A stretch of 64,000 bases of DNA from Natrialba asiatica DSM 12278 (GCF_000337555.1 NZ_AOIO01000021.1:174430-238429), one strand, 5' to 3'; shown: positions 44,490-53,125, numbered from the stretch's first letter. Notes: a model not told the origin generated them from the sequence alone. Numbers and translations are program-made.

Positions 44490-44957
44490 ATGGACGTCGC
44501 GCTTGGTGGGACGTTCGACCCCGTTCACGACGGCCACCGGCGGCTCTTCGAACGGGCGTTCGAACTCGGAGACGTCACTGTCGGCTTAACCAGCGACGAA
44601 CTCGCCCCGAAGACACGACACGAAGAGCGAACGGTCCGGTCGTTCGACGACCGACGGGCCGACCTCGAAACCGAACTCGAAGCGATCGCAACCGAGTACG
44701 ACCGATCGTTCGAAATCCGACGACTCGAGGAACCGACCGGCATCGCGACTGAACCCCAGTTCGACTACCTGGTCGTCTCACCGGAAACCAGATCCGGCGG
44801 CGAACGAATCAACGAGATTCGCCGTGAGCGGGGCCACGACCCACTCGAGGTCGTCGTCGTCCCTCACCTGCGTGCTGACGACGGCGATATCATCTCAAGT
44901 ACCCGAATTGTCCACGGGGAGATCGACGAACACGGCACTGTTCTCGAAGGCGACTAG
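44490..44957 (+). CDS. coaD: Archaeal phosphopantetheine adenylyltransferase
   Basis: A 155-residue nucleotidyltransferase with the motif MDVALGGTFDPVHDGHRRLF at its start, giving the T/HxGH-type active site (here HDGH), and a C-terminal DDGDIISSTRIVHGEI containing the ISSTRI signature. It transfers AMP to 4'-phosphopantetheine in coenzyme A synthesis. A TATA element about 27 bases before the ATG supports the start. Confidence 0.93.
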   Translation: MDVALGGTFDPVHDGHRRLFERAFELGDVTVGLTSDELAPKTRHEERTVRSFDDRRADLETELEAIATEYDRSFEIRRLEEPTGIATEPQFDYLVVSPETRSGGERINEIRRERGHDPLEVVVVPHLRADDGDIISSTRIVHGEIDEHGTVLEGD

Positions 44958-45159
44958 TCACCGACCGTGTCCGTCGCGGAATCTGTACAGACTGCACTGA
45001 ACTCGAACCGAATCGAGTGAACTCGGCAGTTCTATCTCCAATGGAAATTACAGGGAGCTACTAATACTGCCTTTCCAGCCATGTATCGTAAACTTACGGT
45101 CGGTAACGGTCAGTGGCGCGGTGGTCTGGGCAAACGTCGGTTCTGATCAATCAGTCGCG

Positions 45160-45468
45160 TTACCAGCTGGGTGGTTCGAGACCGGCTGCAGCGAGCCGAT
45201 CCTTCCAGCGGGTCTGGATCGAGAGGCGAGAGACATCCGCCGCGTCGGCAACGGCACCCTGCGTTCGGCCATCCCCGGCGACGAGCGAGCCGGCGTAGAT
45301 ACTCGCGGCGAGAACGGCCCGTTTCGAGCGGTCTTCCGGCGGTACGTCGCCGAGAAAGAGTTCGGTAGCACAGGAGCGGGCGTCACTGGAGAGGTCGAGT
45401 CGGTCGGCGATCTGCTCGAGTTCGGTGAGCCAGGTATCGTACTCGATTCGATCGCGGGCGCTGTGCAT
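45160..45468 (-). CDS. TFIIB-like single cyclin-repeat transcription factor
   Basis: A 102-residue protein matching one TFIIB cyclin repeat: SKRAVLAASIYAGSLVAGDG (about 48-67) and RTQGAVADAADVSRLSIQTR then WKDRL, as in the second repeat of archaeal TFB. It lacks the zinc ribbon and B-finger needed to recruit RNA polymerase, so it is not a full TFB. It may bind DNA or TBP and modulate promoter choice. Stand-alone TFB-like proteins of this size occur in haloarchaea. Confidence 0.82.
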   Translation of the reverse strand: MHSARDRIEYDTWLTELEQIADRLDLSSDARSCATELFLGDVPPEDRSKRAVLAASIYAGSLVAGDGRTQGAVADAADVSRLSIQTRWKDRLAAAGLEPPSW

Positions 45469-45799
45469 AGGCGAAGTAGCGTGCCATCGGAGATAAATCT
45501 GCGGACGTGAGCGTCGGCGAACAGGAGCGGGGTAGTCGGGACGTGGGCTGGCGTAGTCGGTGGGTGACAGGAGTATGTGTAATGGAGAGTCAGTGTAGCG
45601 GCCCTCGGAATGTGTCCGTTTCAGATCGTTGTGAATCCCAATAGCGCGCTACTTGCACCAAGAGTTAGCTACGAACAGGTCGCCGAATCAGCCGTTCTGC
45701 CTGGGTTTCACTAGGAGACAACTACTAAAGCCCGAGAATCGCCAAGTGAGAAACACCGTTGGGTTCCGGTCTCGGTACGGACTGGACCTGCGTCCCGTC
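45469..45799. other. 331-bp intergenic gap
   Basis: This lies between the TFB-like gene start and the small CxxC protein. No gene is supported. Frames here are short and lack a recognisable protein. Some mildly AT-richer sequence at 45715-45760 could hold a promoter for the next gene. Confidence 0.45.
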
Positions 45800-45973
45800 A
45801 TGAAGGAGCCAACTTGCAAGCTCGTCTGCACCGGCTGTGGTCTCGAGATGCCGTACCGAGACCGATCGTTAGCCGAGCAGGCGGCAGAGCTACACCAACT
45901 TCGCGATGCCGAGCACGTGACCTTTATCGTTCCACCGGACTGGTCGCCCGAAGAGCCGGTGAAACATCAGTAG
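45800..45973 (+). CDS. Small CxxC protein, hypothetical
   Basis: A 57-residue protein starting MKEPTCKLVCTGCGLEMPYR, with cysteines at 6, 10 and 13 (CTGC) and a helix rich in Glu/Ala (SLAEQAAELHQLRD). A zinc or metal site is plausible, although only one CxxC pair is present. It ends just upstream of tRNA-Leu on the same strand. The function is unknown. Confidence 0.65.
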   Translation: MKEPTCKLVCTGCGLEMPYRDRSLAEQAAELHQLRDAEHVTFIVPPDWSPEEPVKHQ

Positions 45974-46039
45974 TCGGAAGTCACGAGGTGCCGTCCGGAC
46001 CGACAGTTACTTACTGGATTCGTGAAAAGCGAAAGGTGC

Positions 46040-46124
46040 GCGCGGGTAGCCAAGCTAGGCCAACGGCGCAGCGCTTAGGACGCTGTCCCGTAGGGGTCCG
46101 CCGGTTCGAATCCGGTCCCGCGCA
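46040..46124 (+). tRNA. tRNA-Leu(TAG)
   Basis: A complete class II tRNA. The acceptor GCGCGGG pairs with CCCGCGC, and the discriminator is A. The anticodon arm CAGCG-CTTAGGA-CGCTG exposes TAG. It has a long variable arm and a TTCGAAT T-loop. CCA is not encoded. Its 3' end is repeated at 46201-46228. Confidence 0.95.
46097..46124 (+). repeat. Attachment-site-like core within tRNA-Leu 3' end
   Basis: The left copy of a 28-bp direct repeat (right copy 46201-46228, two mismatches) that covers the T-arm and acceptor 3' strand of tRNA-Leu. tRNA 3' ends are the standard attachment site for tyrosine-recombinase elements. Confidence 0.7.
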
Positions 46125-46200
46125 TTCTCCGCGAACACTATCGTAAGCGGAGGCTGCAGTCGATCGATTCTCACCCTGGAAACCGACCGAAGTGGAGGGT

Positions 46201-46228
46201 TCCTCCGGTTCGAATCCGGTCCCGCACA
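46201..46228 (+). repeat. Direct repeat of the tRNA-Leu 3' end (att-like scar)
   Basis: Positions 46205-46225 are identical to 46101-46121 (21 bp), and the full 28 bp differs at two positions (46204 T for G, 46226 A for G). Only 76 bases separate it from the tRNA, too few for an intact element. This suggests a deleted or nested integration remnant. No integrase gene is visible in the window. Confidence 0.7.
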
Positions 46229-46267
46229 CTCTCGTCGTGCGGACGTGTCATAAAAAGGCACGCAGCG

Positions 46268-46561
46268 ATGGTTGCAGACCAAAAGAGGGTGCCGGACACA
46301 AGTGCAACTCTGCAAGGCGTAGCCGCGAGTGGCGAACTCGTGAACGCGGCTGCCGAGACAGTGCCGTCATTCGAATGGTCTCCGTTTGAATTTCTGCTGG
46401 AGTACGAGTGTTTCTTCGAGCGGGCGAACACGAGTTCACTAGCCATCGGATCGCTTCAAGGCGTTCTCCAGTGCTGTTACAAGCCGAAGTTGTATCGGAA
46501 AATTCGTGAAAGCGACCTGATGCGTGTTGTCTACAGCAGCAAGCGTTTGTGGGCTATGTAG
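46268..46561 (+). CDS. Truncated hypothetical ORF beside the att-like scar
   Basis: A 97-residue frame starting MVADQKRVPDTSATLQGVAA. It has an internally coherent middle (FEWSPFEFLLEYECFFERA) and a Tyr/Lys-rich stretch (CYKPKLYRKI), then ends abruptly in SSKRLWAM. The composition resembles the N-terminus of a larger protein, perhaps a transposase or element-borne gene cut short, but I cannot identify it. Its position right after the tRNA-end repeat supports an origin from a lost mobile element. Confidence 0.45.
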   Translation: MVADQKRVPDTSATLQGVAASGELVNAAAETVPSFEWSPFEFLLEYECFFERANTSSLAIGSLQGVLQCCYKPKLYRKIRESDLMRVVYSSKRLWAM

Positions 46562-46642
46562 ACCCCGTACTGTAGAGGGTTTCTATACGGACATATGCTA
46601 GAGATCAGAAAGTATTTTATGAGAGGGAATAAGTATAAACGC

Positions 46643-47584
46643 GTGACAGATATTGATCTGAACGGGCTTCGAAAAGAGTTCGGTAACGGGGTGGTCGCCG
46701 TCGACGACCTCAGTTTCAGCATCGGATCGGGGGAGATATTCGGGTTTCTCGGACCGAACGGCGCTGGGAAGTCGACGACGATCGATATCCTCCTCGGGTA
46801 CGTCGCCCCGACCGCTGGTCACGCGACCGTTCTGGGTCAGGATGTCTGCGATAATTTCGCACCGACTCGCAACCGAATCGGCATCCTTCCGGAGGGATAC
46901 GGCCTGTACGATCGGCTGACGGCCCGCGAACACGTCGAATGGGTGGTTCGAACGAAAGATGCGGCGGACGATCCCAACACGATCCTCGAGCGGGTAGGGA
47001 TCGCTGACGCGGCGGATCGTCGTGTCGGTGGATTTTCCAAGGGAATGAGTCAACGACTCGCATTTGGAATGGCCCTCGTCGGCGATCCCGACCTGTTACT
47101 TCTCGATGAACCGTCGTCGGGGCTCGATCCGACGGGTATTCAGGAGATGCGAAAGACGATCCGCGAGTTGGCCGACGACGGGACCACGGTGTTCTTCTCG
47201 AGCCACGTGCTTTCCGAGGTCGAAGCGGTCTGTGATCGCGTCGGGATCATGTCCGAGGGGCGACTGGTCGCCCTCGACGAAATCGATGCGCTTCGCGATC
47301 AAATTGGCGGGTCCGCGCGCCTTACGCTGTCGCTCGAGTCACCTCCTCGCTCGCTCGAACTCGAGCGACTTCGTGGCGTCCGGACGGTCGCGATTGACGG
47401 GGACACAGTGTCCGTCGATTGCCGCAGTGGTGCCGAGAAGGTCGATGTGATCAAACACGTCGATGACCGGGCGGCGATCACCGATATCGTTTCCGAGGAA
47501 CCCTCGATGGAGGATCTCTTCAACCGGTACACGGAGGGAACCCACTCTGAGACCGACCGGCAGATACTGGAGGTTCCACAATGA
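46643..47584 (+). CDS. ABC-2 type exporter ATPase
   Basis: A 313-residue ABC ATPase with Walker A FLGPNGAGKSTTIDIL (about 40-55), a Q-loop at GILPEGYGLYDRLTARE, signature FSKGMSQRLAFGMALV, and Walker B LLLLDEPSSGLDPTG. The C-terminal ~90 residues form the extra domain of DrrA/CcmA-type exporters. It drives efflux of a drug, lipid or peptide in partnership with the next permease. A TATA-like AGTATTTTAT at 46611-46620 makes a GTG at 46643 the best leaderless start; ATGs at 46595 and 46619 lie in or before that box. Confidence 0.9.
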   Translation: MTDIDLNGLRKEFGNGVVAVDDLSFSIGSGEIFGFLGPNGAGKSTTIDILLGYVAPTAGHATVLGQDVCDNFAPTRNRIGILPEGYGLYDRLTAREHVEWVVRTKDAADDPNTILERVGIADAADRRVGGFSKGMSQRLAFGMALVGDPDLLLLDEPSSGLDPTGIQEMRKTIRELADDGTTVFFSSHVLSEVEAVCDRVGIMSEGRLVALDEIDALRDQIGGSARLTLSLESPPRSLELERLRGVRTVAIDGDTVSVDCRSGAEKVDVIKHVDDRAAITDIVSEEPSMEDLFNRYTEGTHSETDRQILEVPQ

Positions 47585-48423
47585 GTGTCGCGGACGTAAT
47601 CTGGAAGGATTTCCTGAATGTCCGTCGTTCGAAGGGTATCTGGATCGCCGGCTCCACCTATGCGGTATTCGCCGGCCTCTTCTTACTCATTCAACGGAAC
47701 CAACTCCGGTTCTACGAGACTGGTCGGGAGGGGGTAATCGCGACCGTCTCTCAAGTCAACTCGCTCGGATCGTTTTTCGTTCCGATCGTCGCGTTCGTCG
47801 TCGCCTATCTTGCCATCGCGGGCGAACGCGAAACGGGGAGCGCTAAACTGGAACTCGGCCTGCCGAATACGCGTCGCGACGTCCTCATCGGCAAATTCAT
47901 CAGTCGTAGTTTCGTTATGGTGCTCAGCGTCGTGCTTGCGTACGCTGTTGTCGTCGCAATATTGCTACTAACAAGTTATCCCGTCTTTCCGGGTCCCACT
48001 CTCCTTGCGTTGTTCGGTTTGATGACGCTCTATACGATCGCGTACGTCGCAATTGCCATCGGTATTTCTGCGGCGGTTGCCACCAAAGCTCGCGCAGCAG
48101 CCGTTGGGTTCGGAGTGTACTTCGTGCTGAACGTTCTCCTCCTCTTTACCACACTTGGAAACCTCATCCGGAGGCTCCACGTCGGTGTCTTCGGATTCTC
48201 CGAGACGCCGATTCTCTACCAATTCGCCTCCCAGTTCGTGCCGAATGAGGGAATATTAGTGGGAATACAGAGTATTACCGGTCAAAGCGTAACGGGCCGG
48301 GAGTTACCCTCGAGTACGGCGTTCTACGTGCAACCGGAATTCATGCCCGTGGTTCTGTGTGTCTGGATCGTTGTCCCACTCGTAGTTGGGTACTATCGGT
48401 TCAGACGAGCCGACGTGAGTTAA
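47581..48423 (+). CDS. ABC-2 type permease
   Basis: A 280-residue permease with about six membrane helices (for example GIWIAGSTYAVFAGLFLLIQ near 20-39 and FFVPIVAFVVAYLAIAG near 62-78). The conserved ABC-2 segment ERETGSAKLELGLPNTRRDVLIGK lies near 80-103. Its ATG overlaps the ATPase stop (ATGA). It forms the channel of the exporter with that ATPase. The substrate is unknown. Codons and local sequence are more AT-rich than in the flanking core genes, consistent with acquisition along with the tRNA scar. Confidence 0.88.
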   Translation: MSVADVIWKDFLNVRRSKGIWIAGSTYAVFAGLFLLIQRNQLRFYETGREGVIATVSQVNSLGSFFVPIVAFVVAYLAIAGERETGSAKLELGLPNTRRDVLIGKFISRSFVMVLSVVLAYAVVVAILLLTSYPVFPGPTLLALFGLMTLYTIAYVAIAIGISAAVATKARAAAVGFGVYFVLNVLLLFTTLGNLIRRLHVGVFGFSETPILYQFASQFVPNEGILVGIQSITGQSVTGRELPSSTAFYVQPEFMPVVLCVWIVVPLVVGYYRFRRADVS

Positions 48424-48562
48424 TAACGGGCTTTCGTTCACAAGAACGCTCGTTGTCGAATCGTCGTTCTCGATTAGCCGCCTTCATTCCATTTGAAGTT
48501 ATATTCAAGATTATTGAATTAGTGTCGGCAACCTTTTGCCACGCGCACGACAACACGATAGC

Positions 48563-49570
48563 ATGCCGGGCACCACGAGTTGGCATACCCTTCTCGAGAC
48601 CATCGCGGAGTTACCACCCGATGCGACACTCCTCACGCCACTCTCGCGGGACCCCTTCCAGATAACTGAGACGCAGGACCATCGGATTCTCGTCGAGTTC
48701 GAACACGAATCGGAGACGGTTCCACTGCAACGCGAACAGTTCGAGACGCTGCTTCAACGAGTTCAGGATACGGCCGGCGGCTTCGATCTTGACCGGCTTC
48801 CGTCGGCGGCCGAACCCTACGCGACGACCCTCAGTCTTCATCCGCGGTTTGAACTGGATGACAGGGCCGGAACGCTGACAGAAACCGAGACGCCAACCGG
48901 CTCTCCGCTGGTCGATACAGATGCGGGCTTCGAGTCCGGTTCGGCTGCCGCCGCAGAGCACGCGGAGCGCGAAGAACCCGATCTCCCAGTCTACGCCGAC
49001 GCCCTGCTGTTGATCGACGCCCTGGAGCGACACGATCCAACCGCACTCGACGGGATGGAGACGGCGGCGTTGGTCAATCTCTATACGCTCCTTTCGGACG
49101 TGCAGCGAAACGCCGACGCCCTCCGGCAGGAGGTCAGCGAGAGCTTGCTCGACCGGCTCCACCACGACCGTCAGGTCAGCGGACAGTACGGGTCGATCCA
49201 GCGGACTGCCCGCCGGAATCGATCGCTCAAGGACGACGAAGACGTACTGCCCGTCCTGGAAGACGCCGGAATCGATCCCGAACGCGTCACCAGCGTCGAC
49301 CCGGCGAAGGTCGACGAGGCGCTCGCGGTGACTGAACTCGCCGAGTCCGCGGTATACGAGATCGAACGCAGCGAGTACGTCCGCAAAGCGGAGGTCGACG
49401 AGGAAGAGAAAGAATCGCGACTGCAGGGGCTCAAGGATCAACTTACCGGGACGGACGAGGAAACCGCCGAACTGCAGCGAGAAATCGAAGCCCTGGAGGC
49501 GCGTATCGACGATCTCACCAGCTTCGATTCCGGTGCGTCGTTTCGCTCTCCATCCGGTGGGGAAACCTGA
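48563..49570 (+). CDS. Hypothetical protein with C-terminal coiled coil
   Basis: A 335-residue acidic protein with no recognised family. The N-terminal half contains a beta-rich stretch (RILVEFEHESETVPLQREQFE) and a Glu/Thr-rich linker (about 115-145). A helical middle follows (LLIDALERHDPTALDGME, LLDRLHHDRQ). The C-terminal ~60 residues are a heptad-like helix (EEEKESRLQGLKDQLTGTDE, then ETAELQREIEALEARIDDLT). It may be a scaffold or adaptor. Its start at 48563 follows an AT-rich gap. Confidence 0.7.
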   Translation: MPGTTSWHTLLETIAELPPDATLLTPLSRDPFQITETQDHRILVEFEHESETVPLQREQFETLLQRVQDTAGGFDLDRLPSAAEPYATTLSLHPRFELDDRAGTLTETETPTGSPLVDTDAGFESGSAAAAEHAEREEPDLPVYADALLLIDALERHDPTALDGMETAALVNLYTLLSDVQRNADALRQEVSESLLDRLHHDRQVSGQYGSIQRTARRNRSLKDDEDVLPVLEDAGIDPERVTSVDPAKVDEALAVTELAESAVYEIERSEYVRKAEVDEEEKESRLQGLKDQLTGTDEETAELQREIEALEARIDDLTSFDSGASFRSPSGGET

Positions 49571-49698
49571 TCACAGCCATCCGCACAGCGGTGGCTTCCC
49601 CATAGTGACTGCTCTCCGATTAAAGCATAGCCTGCTGTGGCCGACACACGTCTGACGCTCCATAACGCTTATTCGCGCGGAAACGACTTGTATGAGCA

Positions 49699-50511
49699 AT
49701 GGCCGGGTTAGACGATGTGTTCGGGCAGCTCTTCTCGAACGCCGATGCCGTCGCTCTCTTTTCACCGAGTAGCTCCGATTACGAACGCTGTCAAACAGCC
49801 GACGATCTCGACGTACTCGTCATCGCCACCGACAACGATGTCGGCGCAGAGACGTTCGTCGAACTCCCCCTCGAGTTCGAGGACGTTGCCGAACGGATTA
49901 GCTTTGGCCTCGAGGAGGCACTCGAGCAGGACGTTATCGAGGACGGCGACGAACTCGTCTGTGCAACGCGCGTCTTCGGGGACGAGATCGATACCATCTC
50001 GCGCGTGCGAGCCAGCGCGGATGACCGGACCGGGATCTACGACCTCTTTGCGAAGTCGCGGGCCGAGCCGACGGTCATCAAAGCCGTCCTCGAACTCGCG
50101 ATCGAACTCGGCAAGAAGGGCCAGAAGGGCAAGCCGGTAGGGGCACTTTTCGTCGTCGGCGACGCGGGAAAGGTGATGAACAAGTCTCGGCCGCTGTCGT
50201 ACAACCCCTTCGAGAAGTCACACGTTCACGTCGGCGATCCGATCGTGAACGTCATGTTGAAGGAGTTCTCTCGGCTCGACGGCGCGTTCGTCATCTCCGA
50301 TGCGGGCAAGATCGTCTCGGCCTATCGGTATCTCGAGCCATCCGCGGAGGGCGTCGACATTCCGAAAGGGCTCGGCGCACGCCACATGGCCGGCGGCGCG
50401 ATCACGCGCGATACGAACGCGATCACGATCGTGCTGTCGGAAAGCGATGGGCTCGTCCGGGCGTTCAAGGCCGGCGAGCTCATCATGGAGGTCGATCCGG
50501 AGGCGTACTGA
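49699..50511 (+). CDS. dacZ: Diadenylate cyclase (DacZ/DisA_N)
   Basis: A 270-residue archaeal diadenylate cyclase that makes c-di-AMP from two ATP. An N-terminal PK-like domain (about 1-115) precedes the DAC domain (about 125-265), with FSRLDGAFVISDAGKIVSA (DGA motif near 195) and LGARHMAGGAITRDTNAI. In the latter the usual RHR reads RHM, as in archaeal DacZ. The enzyme is the c-di-AMP source studied in Haloferax volcanii, where it affects osmotic balance. It is followed 2 bases later by an MscS channel gene, which fits an osmotic role. Confidence 0.93.
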   Translation: MAGLDDVFGQLFSNADAVALFSPSSSDYERCQTADDLDVLVIATDNDVGAETFVELPLEFEDVAERISFGLEEALEQDVIEDGDELVCATRVFGDEIDTISRVRASADDRTGIYDLFAKSRAEPTVIKAVLELAIELGKKGQKGKPVGALFVVGDAGKVMNKSRPLSYNPFEKSHVHVGDPIVNVMLKEFSRLDGAFVISDAGKIVSAYRYLEPSAEGVDIPKGLGARHMAGGAITRDTNAITIVLSESDGLVRAFKAGELIMEVDPEAY

Positions 50512-50512
50512 T

Positions 50513-51277
50513 ATGAACTGGCAGACCCTTATCGACGAGCCGGCCGTCATAGCTGCGGCGGTGCTCGTACTCGGGCTGGTCATCGGCTACCTGGTCGGTC
50601 GACTCAACAAGGAACTTCTCTCGGCCTCGGGTGTGCCAGAAGCCGTTGAGGGGACGCCGTTCGAACGCACCGCCCAGTCGATCGGTACCTCGTTGGTCGA
50701 CATCGTCGCCAGGTTGAGTTCGTGGTTCATTTACGGAATCGCCGTCCTGACGGCGATTCATATCGCGCAATTACTCGACACCGAGGCCTTCTGGATTCGC
50801 GTCGTCGAGTACATCCCGCAGGTGTTTATCGCCGTCCTCGTGCTCATCTTCGGGTTCATCGTGGCGGACAAGGCGGAGTTAGCCGTCAGCGAGTACCTCC
50901 GTAGCGTCAAACTCCCCGAAGCCTCGATTATCCCCCGAGTCGTCAAGTACTCCGTCTTGTACGTCGCCTTTCTCATCGCACTGGGACAGATCGGTGTCTA
51001 CGTCCTGCCGTTGCTCATCCTGCTTGCCGTCTACGCCCTCGGCCTCGTCTTCGTCGGCTCCGTCGTCTTTAAGGACTTCCTGATATCGAGTGCCGCAGGG
51101 ATTTACCTGCTGCTCAACCAGCCCTACGGAATCGGCGATCAGGTCCGTATCGGCGACCAGGCCGGTATCGTCCAGGAAGTCGACCTCTTCGTCACCAAAA
51201 TCGAAGACAACTCCGAGGAATACATCATCCCGAACCGGAAGGTCTTCGAAGACGAACTCGTCCGTATCCGGGACTGA
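50513..51277 (+). CDS. MscS-family mechanosensitive channel
   Basis: A 254-residue membrane protein. It has helices at about 8-28 (AVIAAAVLVLGLVIGYLVG), 68-88 (LSSWFIYGIAVLTAIHIAQL), 103-120 and two in 150-185. A glycine-rich segment (YALGLVFVGSVVFKDFLISSAAGIYLLL, shown in part) leads into the beta domain QPYGIGDQVRIGDQAGIVQEV (about 205-225), typical of MscS. It opens under membrane tension to release solutes in hypo-osmotic shock. It starts 2 bases after dacZ, so the two are probably one operon. Confidence 0.9.
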   Translation: MNWQTLIDEPAVIAAAVLVLGLVIGYLVGRLNKELLSASGVPEAVEGTPFERTAQSIGTSLVDIVARLSSWFIYGIAVLTAIHIAQLLDTEAFWIRVVEYIPQVFIAVLVLIFGFIVADKAELAVSEYLRSVKLPEASIIPRVVKYSVLYVAFLIALGQIGVYVLPLLILLAVYALGLVFVGSVVFKDFLISSAAGIYLLLNQPYGIGDQVRIGDQAGIVQEVDLFVTKIEDNSEEYIIPNRKVFEDELVRIRD

Positions 51278-51318
51278 AGCCACCCCAAACCGAATCGGAT
51301 ACAGATACAGATAGCCGC

Positions 51319-52140
51319 TTACTCGAGCGAGAGGCCGGGATGCCACCGATCCGCTCCCGCCTCGCGTTTGACCGCATCCATCGTCGCCAGCAGATGCGTC
51401 GCAAGCGTCGCCGTTTCAGCCGCCCGAGACTCGCCTTCCGTTCTGAACTCGCCAGTCCGGCGGTTCGCGTAGACGGAACAGACCGCACCCGCACGCAGCC
51501 CGTAGATGTTCGCGATCGTGAAAATCGCACTCGCCTCCATCTCGATATTCTTGACGTTCGCCTCGACGAGTTCATCGATCAGGTCGTCCGCGCCGGCGGC
51601 TTCGAACTCGTCGTAGCCGGGACGACCCTGGCCGGCGTAGAAGGAGTCGGCGCTCATCGTGATGCCGGTGTGGTAGTCGTAGCCGAGTCGCTCGGCGGCG
51701 GCGACGAGTGCGGAGACGACCTCGTAGTCCGCGCTCGCGGGGTAGTCCTCGCGGACGTACTCGTCGCTCGTGCCCTCCTGTCGGACCGCGCCGGTGCTGA
51801 TCACGAGGTCGCCGACATCCATGTCGGCCTGGATCGCCCCGCAGGAGCCGACCCGGATGAACGTCTCACAGCCGACGCGGGCCAGTTCCTCGACGGCGAT
51901 CGCGGCCGACGGGCTGCCGATTCCGGTCGAGGTGACCGAGATGGGCGTGGCCTCGTAGGATCCGGTCGCGGTCCGGTACTCGCGGTGGCGGGCACGAATC
52001 TCGTGGTCGTCCCAGTGGTCCACGATCTTCTCGAGGCGTTCGGGATTACCGGGTAGGAGGACGGTATCGGCCACGTCCGCGTCGCTGACCTCGAGATGGT
52101 ACTGTACGTCTGCGTTTGGATCTTCACTGTCTCCGGTCAT
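51319..52140 (-). CDS. udp: Uridine phosphorylase / nucleoside phosphorylase
   Basis: A 273-residue NP-I family phosphorylase. It has phosphate-binding STGIGSPSAAIAVEEL (about 69-84) and TFIRVGSCGAIQADMDVG, the substrate site NIEMEASAIFTIANIYGL, and the N-terminal VLLPGNPERLEKIVDHW. It splits uridine and phosphate into uracil and ribose 1-phosphate. It is divergent from the DUF488 gene and close to cytidine deaminase and the nucleoside importer, so it belongs to the salvage block. Confidence 0.92.
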   Translation of the reverse strand: MTGDSEDPNADVQYHLEVSDADVADTVLLPGNPERLEKIVDHWDDHEIRARHREYRTATGSYEATPISVTSTGIGSPSAAIAVEELARVGCETFIRVGSCGAIQADMDVGDLVISTGAVRQEGTSDEYVREDYPASADYEVVSALVAAAERLGYDYHTGITMSADSFYAGQGRPGYDEFEAAGADDLIDELVEANVKNIEMEASAIFTIANIYGLRAGAVCSVYANRRTGEFRTEGESRAAETATLATHLLATMDAVKREAGADRWHPGLSLE

Positions 52141-52168
52141 CGAGTGCCGGCGATTCGCACCGACGCCG

Positions 52169-52177
52169 TATATAAAT
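52169..52177 (+). promoter_or_regulatory. TATA element of the DUF488 gene
   Basis: TATATAAAT centred about 28 bases before the ATG at 52201 is the clearest promoter element in the window and predicts a leaderless mRNA. Confidence 0.65.
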
Positions 52178-52200
52178 GCAGGGCAGCCGTACCAGCGGGT

Positions 52201-52626
52201 ATGGCACGGGGAACCCTCACAGACACGTATGTCGCCGCGCTGCAGCACGAGTTCGCCGACGTCCCTGCAGACGCGACGCGGGTCGGCGTCGTCCGCAATC
52301 CGACCTCGTGGTTTCACGCCGCCGTCGACGAGACCGTTCCCGAACTCGGCCCGCCGGCCGACCTGCTCGACGCGCTCCGCACCGCCGAGGAGGACCTCAA
52401 GATGCGCGGGATCTGCGACGAGGAAGCCCACAACGCCGCGTGGAACCGGGTCGCGTTCGGAGACGCCTACCGCGAGCACCTCGCGACAGCCGACGAAGCA
52501 CGGGCGGCGATCGCGGACCTCTCGACGCGGCTCGACGGCGGCGAGGACCTGGCGCTCGTCTGCTACGAGAATACCGAGAAGAAACGCTGCCATCGAACGA
52601 TCCTTCGAACTGAACTCGAGCGGTAG
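52201..52626 (+). CDS. DUF488 family protein
   Basis: A 141-residue protein with the family's C-terminal signature LALVCYENTEKKRCHRTILR (about 118-137) and the central VRNPTSWFHAAVDE segment. DUF488 proteins have an unknown activity; the Cys-x-x-His end suggests a metal or thiol site. It is monocistronic, with a strong TATA element, and convergent with cytidine deaminase. Confidence 0.82.
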   Translation: MARGTLTDTYVAALQHEFADVPADATRVGVVRNPTSWFHAAVDETVPELGPPADLLDALRTAEEDLKMRGICDEEAHNAAWNRVAFGDAYREHLATADEARAAIADLSTRLDGGEDLALVCYENTEKKRCHRTILRTELER

Positions 52627-52651
52627 CGTCGGCGCTCGTGCTAAAAGCCGG

Positions 52652-53125
52652 CTACTCCAGGGTCTCCTCGGTGATCGTATTCGGCAAGAGTTCACCGAGC
52701 GTGTACTCGGTTACCTGAATCTCAGTTGTAGCCGCTTCGTCGCCGGTATCCTCGTCGCTCCCGTCACCTTCGTCGCACCACACCACGAGTTCGTCGTCAC
52801 AGAATTCGGCCAGCGTCTGCCGGCACATCCCGCAGGGCGTGACGCCGTCTTGCCGGTCGGAACTCACGGCGAGGTGACTGAACTCGCGGTGGCCGTTCTT
52901 GACCGCTTCGGCGATGGCGACCTCCTCGGCGTGGAGGCTGTTGCTGAAATTGGCGTTTTCGAGATTGCAGCCGACGAAGACCTCGCCGGCTGCGGTTTCG
53001 AGTGCGGCACCGACGCGGTACTCGGAGTATGGAACGTGGGCGGCTGACTGAGCGTCGCGGGCGGCCGCGACGAGGGCGGTACGGTGATCGGTGGTGGCGC
53101 CATTGCTGTCGTCGTGCGGAGTCAC
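52652..53125 (-). CDS. cdd: Cytidine deaminase
   Basis: A 157-residue tetrameric-type cytidine deaminase: VPYSEYRVGAALETAAGEVF, zinc site NSLHAEEVAI (His and catalytic Glu) and TPCGMCRQTLAEF (two Cys). It turns cytidine into uridine, which the uridine phosphorylase can then cleave. A Glu/Asp/Thr-rich insertion lies near residues 120-136. The GTG at 53125 is preferred to a TTG 9 codons upstream. It lies downstream of the nucleoside importer genes on the same strand. Confidence 0.93.
   Translation of the reverse strand: MTPHDDSNGATTDHRTALVAAARDAQSAAHVPYSEYRVGAALETAAGEVFVGCNLENANFSNSLHAEEVAIAEAVKNGHREFSHLAVSSDRQDGVTPCGMCRQTLAEFCDDELVVWCDEGDGSDEDTGDEAATTEIQVTEYTLGELLPNTITEETLE

Noticed and set aside
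46011-46315. Minus-strand frames over tRNA-Leu and its repeat
   Set aside because: They are the reverse complement of the tRNA and its copy, a frequent false gene call.
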